Part shown: positions 17,657-26,775 of the stretch, piece by piece
How positions within the stretch are numbered: the stretch's first letter is position 1
Layout: the number at the start of each line of letters is the position of its first letter
Origin: Ignavibacteriales bacterium
Lineage (GTDB): Bacteria; Bacteroidota; Ignavibacteria; Ignavibacteriales; Ignavibacteriaceae
Direction: 5' to 3'
Assembly: GCA_016709765.1 (NCBI GenBank)
Contig: JADJMD010000015.1
Location: 198,873-262,872 of the forward strand
Length of the DNA: 64,000 bases
Translations under genes and position numbers: made by a program
The notes under the pieces: generated by a model
What the model saw: only the letters and a program-made list of their open reading frames with translations
What the model was told of the DNA's origin: nothing
Databases searched by the model: none

Positions 17657-20044
17657 ATGTTAAAAAAAATTTTAATTATCTCCCTGTTTTTAATTTCAAT
17701 AAATTATTCACAGACAATTCGTGATTTAATCCAGCCAATTAACTTATTGCAAGATCAACCAACAAAAGTTTTGATTAGCGATATCTTTTATTCTGATAAT
17801 TATACTGTTGAATTTACTTCAACAAATAACATTATTGTTAGTTATGATATATCAACACTGGAAGTTTTATTCACTCCCAAAAAGGATTTTTCAGGAATAG
17901 AATTAATTCCGTTCAAATTAAACGAGGAGATTTATCAAATTCCTGTTAAGCTTGTAAAAAGTAAAAAATATATCTTTACTTATCACCCGCAAGCTGGCGA
18001 AAAAGAGGTAAATTTATTTGGTCAGTTTAATAGCTGGGATAGACAAAGCCTTCCGATGAAGGATACAAATGGCGATGGTGTGCTTGAAGTTGAAATTTCA
18101 CTTGATCCTGGAAGATACGAATATAAATTTTTTGTTGATGGAAAAGAAGTTATTGATCCCGCTAATCCAGATAAAGTTCCAAATGGTATGGGAGATTTTA
18201 ACTCGCTAAGAATAATTGAAGAATCTACAAAAGACAAAATGTTTCTTCACATCCTGGGGTCAGAAAAAAGTCAAAATGAGTTAAAACTTAAGTTCTATTT
18301 TGAAAATGTTGATCGAAGCAACATGGTTAGCAAAGAAAGTCTAATTGTATTGTTTGATAATAAAAAATTTCCTGCTGAACTTATCCAAATAAATGGAAGA
18401 GATATTACTCTTATTACAAAGGGTAAAATGTTAAATGGAAATCATTCAATTAGAGTTGCAGCTAATCGTATGGGCAATGTTAGCAATATCCAAACTGTAC
18501 AATTATTCGATGGAGTTGTTGCTGGAAAATCAGAAACAAAAACACTTAAAGATAATATAATTTACAGTATTATGATTGATCGCTTTAGTAACGGAGACAG
18601 ATCAAATGATAATCCAGTTATTCATGATTCACTTTTTACTCCAGCAAATTATCAAGGAGGCGATTTACAAGGAATATTAAATAAAATGGAGGATGGATAT
18701 TTTGATAAGCTTGGTATAAATGCCCTATGGATTTCTCCAATTATTGATAATACAAATAATGCTTATCGTGAATATCCTGCACCTCATCGTTGGTACACAG
18801 GCTACCATGTTTATTGGCCTGTATCATCTACAAAAGTTGAAGAACATTTTGGCGATATGAAGCTTGCCAAAGAATTAATACATAATGCTCACAAAAAGAT
18901 ATTAATGTGTTTTTAGATTACGTTGCTCATCTATGTTCATCAGGAGCATTGGATGTGGAAAGATCATCGCGATTGGTTTGGCACTTACAATCTACCAAAC
19001 GGTAAATTGAATTTAAGACTTTGGGATGAGTACAGATTAACAACCTGGTTTGAACCATATATGCCATCGTTTGATTTTGTAAGTTCTTACGAGGCGCTTG
19101 AGTTTATGACAGACAATGCAGTTTGGTGGTTAAAAGTCACTGGCGCTGATGGTTTTCGTCACGATGCAGTTAAACACGTTCCAAATGAATATTGGAGAAT
19201 GCTAACCAGCAAATTAAAGCGTGAAATTGAAATTCCGCAAAATAAAAACGTTTATCAAATTGGTGAATCATTTGGTGGAATCGATATGATTGCCTCTTAC
19301 GTAAACAACGGACAATTAAGTGCACAATTTAATTTTAATCTTTACGATGTTGCTGTTCCAACTTTTCTTGATGAAAAAGCTTCGTTCAAACTATTAGATT
19401 ATCAAATGCAAAAAAGTTTTCAGGTTTTTGGGTACAATAATTTAATGGGCAACATTATGGATAGCCATGATAAAATACGCTATATGGCTTATGCAGATGG
19501 CGATCTAACAATTAATGATGGAAGAGCAAGTGAATTTGCATGGAACAATCCACCCAAAGTTGATAATCCCAAAAGTTATGATAAACTAAAACTTCATATT
19601 GCATATTTGTTGACAATTCCTGGTATCCCTATTATTTATTACGGAGATGAAATTGGAATGACAGGCGCAGCTGATCCAGATAACAGAAGAATGATGCGCT
19701 TTAATGACGACGAGTTGAATGAGCTTGAAAAACAGACATTTGAAGATGTTAGCAAACTGATTCACATCAGAAAAGAACATTCTGCATTACGATATGGTGA
19801 TTTTTTAACTCTACAAGCTGATAAAGATATTTATGCTTATTTAAGATCTGATATGAATGAGAGAATTTTGACAATTATAAATAAAAATTCTAATCAACAA
19901 AAAGTTGAATTGACTTTACCAGTAATGTATAAAGTAAACAAAGCAAAGGATCTTGTAAGTGGGAAAGATTTAGTTGTAAAGAATAACCAAATTTTGCTGA
20001 CAATTGATGGAACTAAATATTTAATTTTGGAATTAGAAAAATAA
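17657..20044 (+). CDS. Exported GH13 alpha-amylase / cyclomaltodextrinase-like hydrolase (frameshifted)
   Basis: Two compensating indels (a missing A near 18897 and one extra base near 18930) interrupt a 795-residue product. It has a signal peptide (MLKKILIISLFLISINYSQ) and a CBM48-like starch-binding domain near residue 115 (EVNLFGQFNSWDRQSLPM, RYEYKFFVDGKEV). The GH13 barrel starts at IIYSIMIDRFSNGD. Catalytic landmarks are GADGFRHDAVKHV with the nucleophile Asp, YQIGESFG with the acid/base Glu, and GNIMDSHDK with the third Asp. IPIIYYGDEIGMTG closes the barrel. It hydrolyses alpha-1,4-glucans, probably in the periplasm or outside the cell. Neighbouring genes are not sugar genes. Confidence 0.92.
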
Positions 20045-20055
20045 ATGGAGATATA

Positions 20056-20433
20056 ATGGCTAAGCTAACAATAGTTTATGGTGTAGTTTTTATTTTAATG
20101 GGTTTATTTGGATACTTTGGAATTAGCAGCGAAAGTATAACTGCTCTTATTCCAACTTTTTTTGGAATTCCAATGCTAATTTTTGGATGGCTAGGACTTA
20201 ACGAAAAATATTTAAAGCACTCAATGCATGGCGCTGCAGTTTTAGTATTAATCGGTTTTGCAGGCACCATCAGCGGGCTTATTAAGTTCTTTAAAATGCT
20301 TGGTGGTGCAGAAACTGCAAGACCAGCGGCTGTTACGGTTCAAGCAATTATGGCTTTGCTCTGTTTAGTGTTCATTGTTTTAGCTGTTAAATCTTTTATA
20401 GATGCAAAAAAGAATAGGACGAAAAGTGAATAA
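20056..20433 (+). CDS. Small four-helix membrane protein, function unknown
   Basis: 125 residues with four hydrophobic segments (IVYGVVFILMGLFGYFGI, LIPTFFGIPMLIFGWLGL, GAAVLVLIGFAGTISGLI and AIMALLCLVFIVLAVKSFI). It starts 11 bases after the amylase stop with a TGGAGAT ribosome-binding site, and its end overlaps the next gene, suggesting an operon. I do not recognise a named family. Confidence 0.7.
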   Translation: MAKLTIVYGVVFILMGLFGYFGISSESITALIPTFFGIPMLIFGWLGLNEKYLKHSMHGAAVLVLIGFAGTISGLIKFFKMLGGAETARPAAVTVQAIMALLCLVFIVLAVKSFIDAKKNRTKSE

Positions 20434-21757
20434 GTTATTAATATTTTTATTAGCAGGATTGATTTTTGTTTCCTGCTCAGATAAAAAAGAACCAATTATT
20501 CAAAGTGATCTTGAGTTAAAAATGAACAATATCGCCGAAGATTATGTAAAACTAGTTTTAGACATCGGACAGTACGATGCTGATTTTGTTGATGCTTATT
20601 ACGGACCGGAAGAATGGCGAGCAAATTTTAAATTTGGTTTACCATTTGATTCAACTGCATTTAAAAGTTTATCAAAGCAAGCAGATGATTTGCTTAATCA
20701 ACTTGAATCTCTTGGTGAATATAAGGCTGATGAATTAGAAACTCTTCGCTTCAGGTATCTTTACAAACAAATTCTTGCTTGTAAAACAAAAATCTTTATG
20801 CTTAATGGAGTTCTGCTTCCTTTTGATGAAGAAACAAAAGCACTGTATGATGCTTCAGCACCAACACATAATGATGATTTTTTTCAAACAACAATAACAG
20901 AGCTTGATAAAATTCTTCCGGGTAATGGTGATGTTGCAAAAAGATTAAATGATTTTAAATCCAAGTTTGTCATCCCGACAGATAAACTTAAAGATGTTTT
21001 TGATACAGCAATAAAAGAATGTAAAACTAAAACACTCGATCATATAAAACTCCCAGAATCAGAATCGTTTAAAGTTGAGTACGTAAAAGACAAACCTTGG
21101 GGCGCTTACAATTGGTATAAGGGAAATTTTTATAGCGTTATTCAAGTAAATACTGATTTACCGATTTATATAGATCGCGCTGTTGATCTTGCCGCACACG
21201 AAGGTTATCCGGGTCATCACGTTTATAACGTTTTATTAGAATATAATCTCGCAAAAAAAAGAAATTGGGTTGAGTTTAAAGTTTATGCACTGTTTTCACC
21301 GCAATCTTTAATTGCAGAAGGAACTGCTAATTATGGTATTGCAGTTGCATTCCCCGGTAATGAAAGAATAAAATTTGAAAGTGAAGTTTTGTTTCCGCTT
21401 GCAGGCTTAAATCCGGATGATGCTGATCTTTATTACAAAGTTTTAGCTCTTCAAAAGAAATTTAGCTATTCGGGAAATGAAGCCGCAAGAAATTATCTTG
21501 ATGGTAAATGGACTCGCGAACAAACAGTTGCATGGCTTCAAAAATATGCTTTGCGAACAAAAGATAGCGCAGATAAATATGTCTCTTTTATTGAAAAGTA
21601 CAGAAGCTATGTAATTAACTATAATTTGGGTATGGATATAGTTAAAGATTACATAGAACGAAATGGTGGAACTGAGAGCAATATCGAAAAACGCTGGCGA
21701 TTATTTGAACTTTTATTATCAATACCCCAAACACCAAGTGCACTAATAAAAAGATAG
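20426..21757 (+). CDS. DUF885-family lipoprotein, probable zinc metallopeptidase
   Basis: From the GTG at 20426 (AGGA seven bases upstream, overlapping the previous stop) the product is about 443 residues with a lipoprotein signal peptide (VNKLLIFLLAGLIFVSC); an ATG at 20402 would add eight charged residues in front. The DUF885 hallmark HEGYPGHH near residue 265 supplies an HExxxH-like zinc site, followed by LIAEGTANYGI with a further glutamate ligand. The family resembles M32/M3-type gluzincin peptidases, so peptide hydrolysis at the envelope is likely but unproven. Confidence 0.85.
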   Translation: MNKLLIFLLAGLIFVSCSDKKEPIIQSDLELKMNNIAEDYVKLVLDIGQYDADFVDAYYGPEEWRANFKFGLPFDSTAFKSLSKQADDLLNQLESLGEYKADELETLRFRYLYKQILACKTKIFMLNGVLLPFDEETKALYDASAPTHNDDFFQTTITELDKILPGNGDVAKRLNDFKSKFVIPTDKLKDVFDTAIKECKTKTLDHIKLPESESFKVEYVKDKPWGAYNWYKGNFYSVIQVNTDLPIYIDRAVDLAAHEGYPGHHVYNVLLEYNLAKKRNWVEFKVYALFSPQSLIAEGTANYGIAVAFPGNERIKFESEVLFPLAGLNPDDADLYYKVLALQKKFSYSGNEAARNYLDGKWTREQTVAWLQKYALRTKDSADKYVSFIEKYRSYVINYNLGMDIVKDYIERNGGTESNIEKRWRLFELLLSIPQTPSALIKR

Positions 21758-21765
21758 AGTAGCTG

Positions 21766-22917
21766 ATGGCAAAAAGAAATCAAATAGATGGTACAACAAA
21801 GTTTTTTATTACAATTATTGGATTAGTAGTCATTGGCATTGTACTTAGAGAACTGAGCAACATATTCATTCCTTTAGTAATTGCAATTTTTTTGTTTTTT
21901 GTTTTTGCCCCTTTTAATTCATGGTTAACAGGAAAAAAGGTTCCTATGCTCTTTATTACCCTGCTGGATATTGCTATAACTTTTGGTTTGCTGTATGGAG
22001 TTGGAAGAATAGTTGTTGATTCATTTTTTCAATTTAGTGCAAGCTTGCCTTTTTATGGGGACAAACTAAGTAATATGATTAAAGTGACAGCGACTTCCTG
22101 GGGAATTACTGATCCATTCTTTACTGAATTTTCAATTGACAATTTACTTGCAAGTTTAAATATTAAAAATATTGCTGGTGGTTTATTTACCTCCACAATC
22201 TCACTTCTTGGAAATGTACTATTTGTATTGTTCTTCTTTGTTTTTGTTCTTTCAGGAAATAAAACAATTTATGAGGCTATTAAACATCGGTACGTTAATA
22301 AAAAAGTTAGTCCACAATTAAAAATAATTAAAAAAAGTCTTCAGCGTTCAAATGATGCCGTTGATGAACAAATATTATTGGACAAAATTAATCAGGAAAG
22401 AACGATACGAGAACAGCAACTTGAAATAACTTTTAAAAAAATTACTGAACAAATACAACGTTATATAATTGCAAAATTTACGGTTAATCTTACTGCCGGA
22501 ATTATAACAACAATTGTTCTTGCAATTATTGGAGTAGATTTTCCGATTGTCTGGGGATTGTTTGTTTTTCTTTTCAACTTCATTCCAACGATTGGTTCTG
22601 CCGCTGCACTTGTGTTTCCTGTTTTGTTTACATTAGTTCAGTTTGATTCTTTTGGAACAGTAATTCTTGTGTTAGCTTTAATGGCCGGCATACAAACACT
22701 TGCATTCAATGTTGCCGAACCAATGCTGCTTGGCAAACGACTTAACTTAAATCCTTTGTTAATTTTGCTTTCTGTTTTAGTGTGGGGTTACATTTGGGGA
22801 ATTGTAGGAATGCTTCTCTCTGTTCCTCTTACTGCAATTATCAAAATTATCATTTCAAATTCCAATTCAGCTAATATGGAATTTTTTGAACAGTTGATGA
22901 GCCAAGAAAAACTATAA
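21766..22917 (+). CDS. AI-2E family membrane transporter
   Basis: 383 residues with about eight transmembrane helices, starting FFITIIGLVVIGIVLRELSNIF and containing the family's PLVIAIFLFFVFAP block, FIPTIGSAAALVFPV and LGKRLNLNPLLILLSVLVWGYIWGIVGMLL near the end. The family (PF01594) includes putative autoinducer-2 exporters and Na+/H+ antiporters; the substrate cannot be chosen from sequence. A charged insert near residues 180-225 (LKIIKKSLQRSNDAVDEQ) lies between helices. It begins 8 bases after the DUF885 gene and probably shares its transcript. Confidence 0.88.
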   Translation: MAKRNQIDGTTKFFITIIGLVVIGIVLRELSNIFIPLVIAIFLFFVFAPFNSWLTGKKVPMLFITLLDIAITFGLLYGVGRIVVDSFFQFSASLPFYGDKLSNMIKVTATSWGITDPFFTEFSIDNLLASLNIKNIAGGLFTSTISLLGNVLFVLFFFVFVLSGNKTIYEAIKHRYVNKKVSPQLKIIKKSLQRSNDAVDEQILLDKINQERTIREQQLEITFKKITEQIQRYIIAKFTVNLTAGIITTIVLAIIGVDFPIVWGLFVFLFNFIPTIGSAAALVFPVLFTLVQFDSFGTVILVLALMAGIQTLAFNVAEPMLLGKRLNLNPLLILLSVLVWGYIWGIVGMLLSVPLTAIIKIIISNSNSANMEFFEQLMSQEKL

Positions 22918-22978
22918 CTTTTTTGCTTAATAAAATTTATTATCCTTATAAAAACATTGCATTAGCCGTTTTTACAAA

Positions 22979-23983
22979 TTATACTATTTCTCTTAATCTC
23001 ATCAATACATGTTCAAACTGTTTCTCATCAATAAAAACTTCATTAAATATATTCACAATTTGATCTTTTGTAATTTTGTTATAGTCTTCCTCACGCGGGA
23101 AAACACAAACCCCGCCTAAATCAATTGCTGCTGGACTTACCAACATTTTACTTTCATCTTCTGCAAAGAAAACTGCTGGGCGGTGTTTTGCTCTTAGAAA
23201 TACTATTACTCGCCATCCATATTTTTCTTCATAAAAAGAAACAAGATTTAATAATGGCTCTTGCTCCTCTTCCATCAAATTAGAATATGTTTTATAGAAT
23301 TTATTAAAAAAATCAATAACCAAATCTTTATCAATACTTTCAATCGATAAAAATTTTCTCAATTCATCATTAATCGCATAAAAAGATAAATCATCATCTT
23401 CAAAAATCATTTTACCGTATTCATTTTTAATTTGATGAAACTCGTCATCAATTGGCATGAAATATTTATTGCCGGCTTGAAAATGCAGATGATCCGGTGC
23501 TGAAGCTCCGCATCTTGGTCCGTTGTAAATAACAGAATAGTGTTTTGAAAGATCTTTGCTCAAATCCAGCATATCAGTAAAAGTATCAATTATGCGCTGT
23601 GGTTGATGCTCTTTGTTAGTTAACGTAAAATGAGTTGGAAATATTGGGAATGGGTTGCAAAGTATAATGTAATTATCGTTGTACAAAATCCCCTTTTGCT
23701 CGGAAGGAAGGTTTTCAACACACAAAAAACATTTTCTTTTGCTTATAGATTTTGGATCAACTTTTGCGGATGTTGATATCATTCTTCCAGCATTAAACTG
23801 CGCCTTAATCTGAAATCCATCAAACTGAAATGATTTTGATTTTACTGTTTCAAGTGATTGAACCCCTGTTTTAAGCATCTGCCACTGTTCTGTTTGGATA
23901 TCAAATAATCTTTTTGCTACGTCGGAAAAATTATTTTCATCAATTAGGTTTAGTATTAATTGGTCATTGGATAATACATTCAT
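22979..23983 (-). CDS. DUF4922-family HIT-like (nucleotidyltransferase/phosphorylase-like) protein
   Basis: 334 residues. A CxxC pair in KRKCFLCVENLPSEQKG, the block NPFPIFPTHFTL, and the His-rich motif GASAPDHLHFQAG near residue 180 resemble GalT- and GDP/ADP-glucose-phosphorylase branches of the HIT superfamily, where a histidine in HxH forms the nucleotidyl intermediate. I recall this as DUF4922 in Bacteroidota. A nucleotide-sugar phosphorylase is the most likely activity, by inference. It follows the glycosyltransferase gene with a 6-base gap in an operon headed by SpoIID. Confidence 0.72.
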   Translation of the reverse strand: MNVLSNDQLILNLIDENNFSDVAKRLFDIQTEQWQMLKTGVQSLETVKSKSFQFDGFQIKAQFNAGRMISTSAKVDPKSISKRKCFLCVENLPSEQKGILYNDNYIILCNPFPIFPTHFTLTNKEHQPQRIIDTFTDMLDLSKDLSKHYSVIYNGPRCGASAPDHLHFQAGNKYFMPIDDEFHQIKNEYGKMIFEDDDLSFYAINDELRKFLSIESIDKDLVIDFFNKFYKTYSNLMEEEQEPLLNLVSFYEEKYGWRVIVFLRAKHRPAVFFAEDESKMLVSPAAIDLGGVCVFPREEDYNKITKDQIVNIFNEVFIDEKQFEHVLMRLREIV

Positions 23984-23989
23984 ATAAAT

Positions 23990-25104
23990 TCAATTTCTAT
24001 TTAAATAATTATTGTAACTCTCGATTATTTTATCGGTTACAATTTCAATATCAAACATTTTTAAAACCCGCTCTCTAGCAGCTTTGCCAATAGATAATCT
24101 CAAATTCTCATCAAGAATAAGCTTCTCTGTTTTCTTTGCAAGATCTTCCGCATTTTTATTCTGGAATAATATATTAGTTTTCCCATCAACCGCAATATCA
24201 AGCACACCATCGGAATTAGCACAAACCGACGGTTTTTCCATAGCCATAGCTTCAATAAGTGCAATACCAAACGCCTCCGCATGCGATGGAAAAATGAAAA
24301 TATCAAAAGCAGAAATAACATCAGGTATATCACTTCGAAATCCAGTAAGAATCAAATTTTCTATTTTAAGATTTTGACTCAAGCTTTTAATCCTGTTTGC
24401 ATAATCATCTTCCCCACGGCTTGCTTCGCCAACTATCATAAATTTTAAGTTGATAAATTTTGTTGAGAGAATCTTTGCAGATCTTAAAAATTCTTCATGT
24501 CCTTTCCCCGGACTAAATCTTGCAATCATCCCAATTACAATATCGTTATCACTATAACTAAATTCTTTTCTCACCCTATCCCGATTTGAAATTGTTGGAT
24601 TAAATTTTTTAGCATCTACCCCATTGTAAATTAATTCAATTTTATGGGGTGGCAATGAAGTTGTATCGATTAAATTATTTTTTATCACACTACTTATGGC
24701 TATTGCAACATTAATTCTGCTATAAATTTTATTGTGTAAATAATCTTTTTTAGAATAAATGATCCAATATGTTTTGTAAAAAACAAAAGTGTTTTGTTTT
24801 TTATAATTTTTAATGCTGGAACAATTACCCACAAATCTTTAGATGCATGACTATGTATTAAATCATAACACCCGGATTTAATAATTGTAGATGTTTTTAA
24901 TATTGTAATAGGGTTTGGAAGTTTACTAATATTAACTGAATGAATTATTATTCCAAGATTATTCGCTTCTAATTGCAGCCTCGAATCATTGGCGCAAAGA
25001 AGTTCAACTATAATGTTGTGTTTTAAAAGTTGCTTTATTCCGGTTAGCGTAACCATTTCCATTCCGCCCCAGCTTTTAGATAAACAGGAATAAAGTATTT
25101 TCAT
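23990..25104 (-). CDS. Glycosyltransferase family 4 (frameshifted)
   Basis: One missing A near 24752 splits a 371-residue product. The N-terminal half has SKSWGGMEMVTL and LIHSHASKDLWVIVPAL; the C-terminal half has the GT4 donor site IGMIARFSPGKGHEEFL, LILTGFRSDIPDVISAFDIFIFPSHAEAFGIALIEAMAMEKP, with the E(x7)E pair at EAFGIALIE. GT4 retaining enzymes use nucleotide-activated sugars to build surface glycans. It sits 20 bases after SpoIID and 6 bases before DUF4922. Donor and acceptor unknown. Confidence 0.88.
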
Positions 25105-25124
25105 AAGTTAAAAATCTTTGTCAC

Positions 25125-26489
25125 TTAATAAATCTTTTTGAGCAGAGCACCTTTAAAGTAATGAATTGTTATTTCATCAAATTGGTAACCTTGTTCTGCC
25201 ATAACTGCTGCACCTATTTGGCAAAGCCCAACACCATGACCCCAACCGGCACCGTGTAAAATAAATTTTTCAGGAACGCCGCTAACATCTCCAGTTTTTT
25301 CAACATAAAAAGCCGAACTGTAAAGATGTGTTTCTGAAAAAGTTCTTCTTATCTCTAGTTCTTTACCTATAGTTAGTGTTTTTTTTGAACCAACTATTTT
25401 TAATTTAACAATTCGCGACGAAAACCCACGTTCAATCGGGATAAGATCTTTAATCCTTCCAAAATCAATCCCACTTTTTCTATTTATAAGATCCGAAAGC
25501 TGATCTTGAGTAAACTCAACTTTCCATCTATAAAAATCTTTTGTTTCTTGATCATAATCTAAAAGGATTTGATTTAATATTTTAGGATCCGCGGTATTAC
25601 AAAACGCTGGTGGGTTTGCTTGAATCCATTTTACTGCATTTACTTCTTTTGTAAAATCATCATCTAGTTCATCTGCAATAAATTTGTAATCATAAATAGC
25701 AGAAAGTGACGGGTGCTTTACAGGCTCCCAAACATTTTCAAACGATTCTGAAATCCCACCGCAGGATTTAGAAAAGCGTGCATCGAGAATTTTCCCATCC
25801 TCCAGCAATACAATTCCTACCGTTTGTTCAACAGCCGCTCTTACAGCATCAGAAGTCATTTTAGTAACACCTTGATAACGCTGACAATGATCATCGGCAC
25901 AAACATCAAAAAGTTTATGATCTTCCCTATCGTACCATTTAATTATTTCATCTTCTGATTGAAATCCTGATTCATAATTTGCTTTCTTCTTTTTCAGCAA
26001 TTTTGATTTTTCAATTTGTGCAAGCAGCCAGCTTCTTGATACAACCGCTGTGGCTTTTAACATTTGCATCGAACACTTTGCGCTCATTTCAGACGAGATA
26101 ACACTCATTAAGTATTTTTCAATAGGTACAATATTTACTACTGTAATTTTTCCGTTGTCTTTAATAAGTTTTAGCGAGTGTGTAAAACGCTGCTTCTCTT
26201 TTCTCTCCCAGTGGAACTTAACTCCAATCACAACATCTCTTATAAGAAAAGATTCGTTATCTGGTTCTTGGGGTTCAAAAATAATTTCATCAGTTATATC
26301 AATTTTATCTTTATCACTTTTACAAATTATTCTATTATCTACTAGTTCAGCTTCAAATCTTCCGCTAAAGAAATTTTTAAAACCATAAGAACTAAAATCT
26401 CCATAAAGTTCAAATTTAATTTTTGTGTCGCTAAGAATTCCAACACTAATTAAGGGTTCGCTGTCATATCCCAACATTATATTGCCCAT
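25125..26489 (-). CDS. SpoIID/LytB-domain protein, putative peptidoglycan lytic transglycosylase
   Basis: 454 residues. The SpoIID core appears as MSVISSEMSAKCSMQMLKATAVVSRSWLL near residue 130, followed by FSKSCGGISESFENVW and the C-terminal HGAGWGHGVGLCQIGAAVMAEQGY. SpoIID enzymes cut denuded glycan strands. Extra Cys (CADDHCQRY, SCGG, FCNTADP) are noticeable for a cell-wall enzyme. No signal peptide is visible at either possible start (26489 or the MLGYDSEP start four codons later), so the site of action is unclear. The organism shows no spore genes here; the role is probably wall remodelling or recycling with the two downstream genes. Confidence 0.82.
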   Translation of the reverse strand: MGNIMLGYDSEPLISVGILSDTKIKFELYGDFSSYGFKNFFSGRFEAELVDNRIICKSDKDKIDITDEIIFEPQEPDNESFLIRDVVIGVKFHWERKEKQRFTHSLKLIKDNGKITVVNIVPIEKYLMSVISSEMSAKCSMQMLKATAVVSRSWLLAQIEKSKLLKKKKANYESGFQSEDEIIKWYDREDHKLFDVCADDHCQRYQGVTKMTSDAVRAAVEQTVGIVLLEDGKILDARFSKSCGGISESFENVWEPVKHPSLSAIYDYKFIADELDDDFTKEVNAVKWIQANPPAFCNTADPKILNQILLDYDQETKDFYRWKVEFTQDQLSDLINRKSGIDFGRIKDLIPIERGFSSRIVKLKIVGSKKTLTIGKELEIRRTFSETHLYSSAFYVEKTGDVSGVPEKFILHGAGWGHGVGLCQIGAAVMAEQGYQFDEITIHYFKGALLKKIY

Positions 26490-26705
26490 TGAAATTGTAT
26501 TTAAATAATAAAAAATGTTTACTGTTAAAATATAAGAATTGTGGAGATATTAGCTTACAACATTGTTTGTTAAATACATGAATTTTTAACTTTATTATTT
26601 ACTGATTGGCGATTATGAGTTGAAAATCAAATAATTGCAAATGATAAGTTTATTAGGAAGTTACTTTATTTATTTGGGGATTTCGTGGAGAGACAATTTG
26701 ATGAT

Positions 26706-26743
26706 TAAAAAAACAGCTCAGTCCGTTGCAGCGAACTGAGCTT
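26706..26743 (-). terminator. Rho-independent terminator of the DUF4397 T9SS gene
   Basis: Perfect arms AGCTCAGT / ACTGAGCT (26715-26722 and 26735-26742) with a 12-base loop; on the minus strand a run of seven T follows. It starts 33 bases after the stop at 26776. Confidence 0.85.
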
Positions 26744-26775
26744 TGAATAAGTATTTACAGAGGAGACATTTCTCG

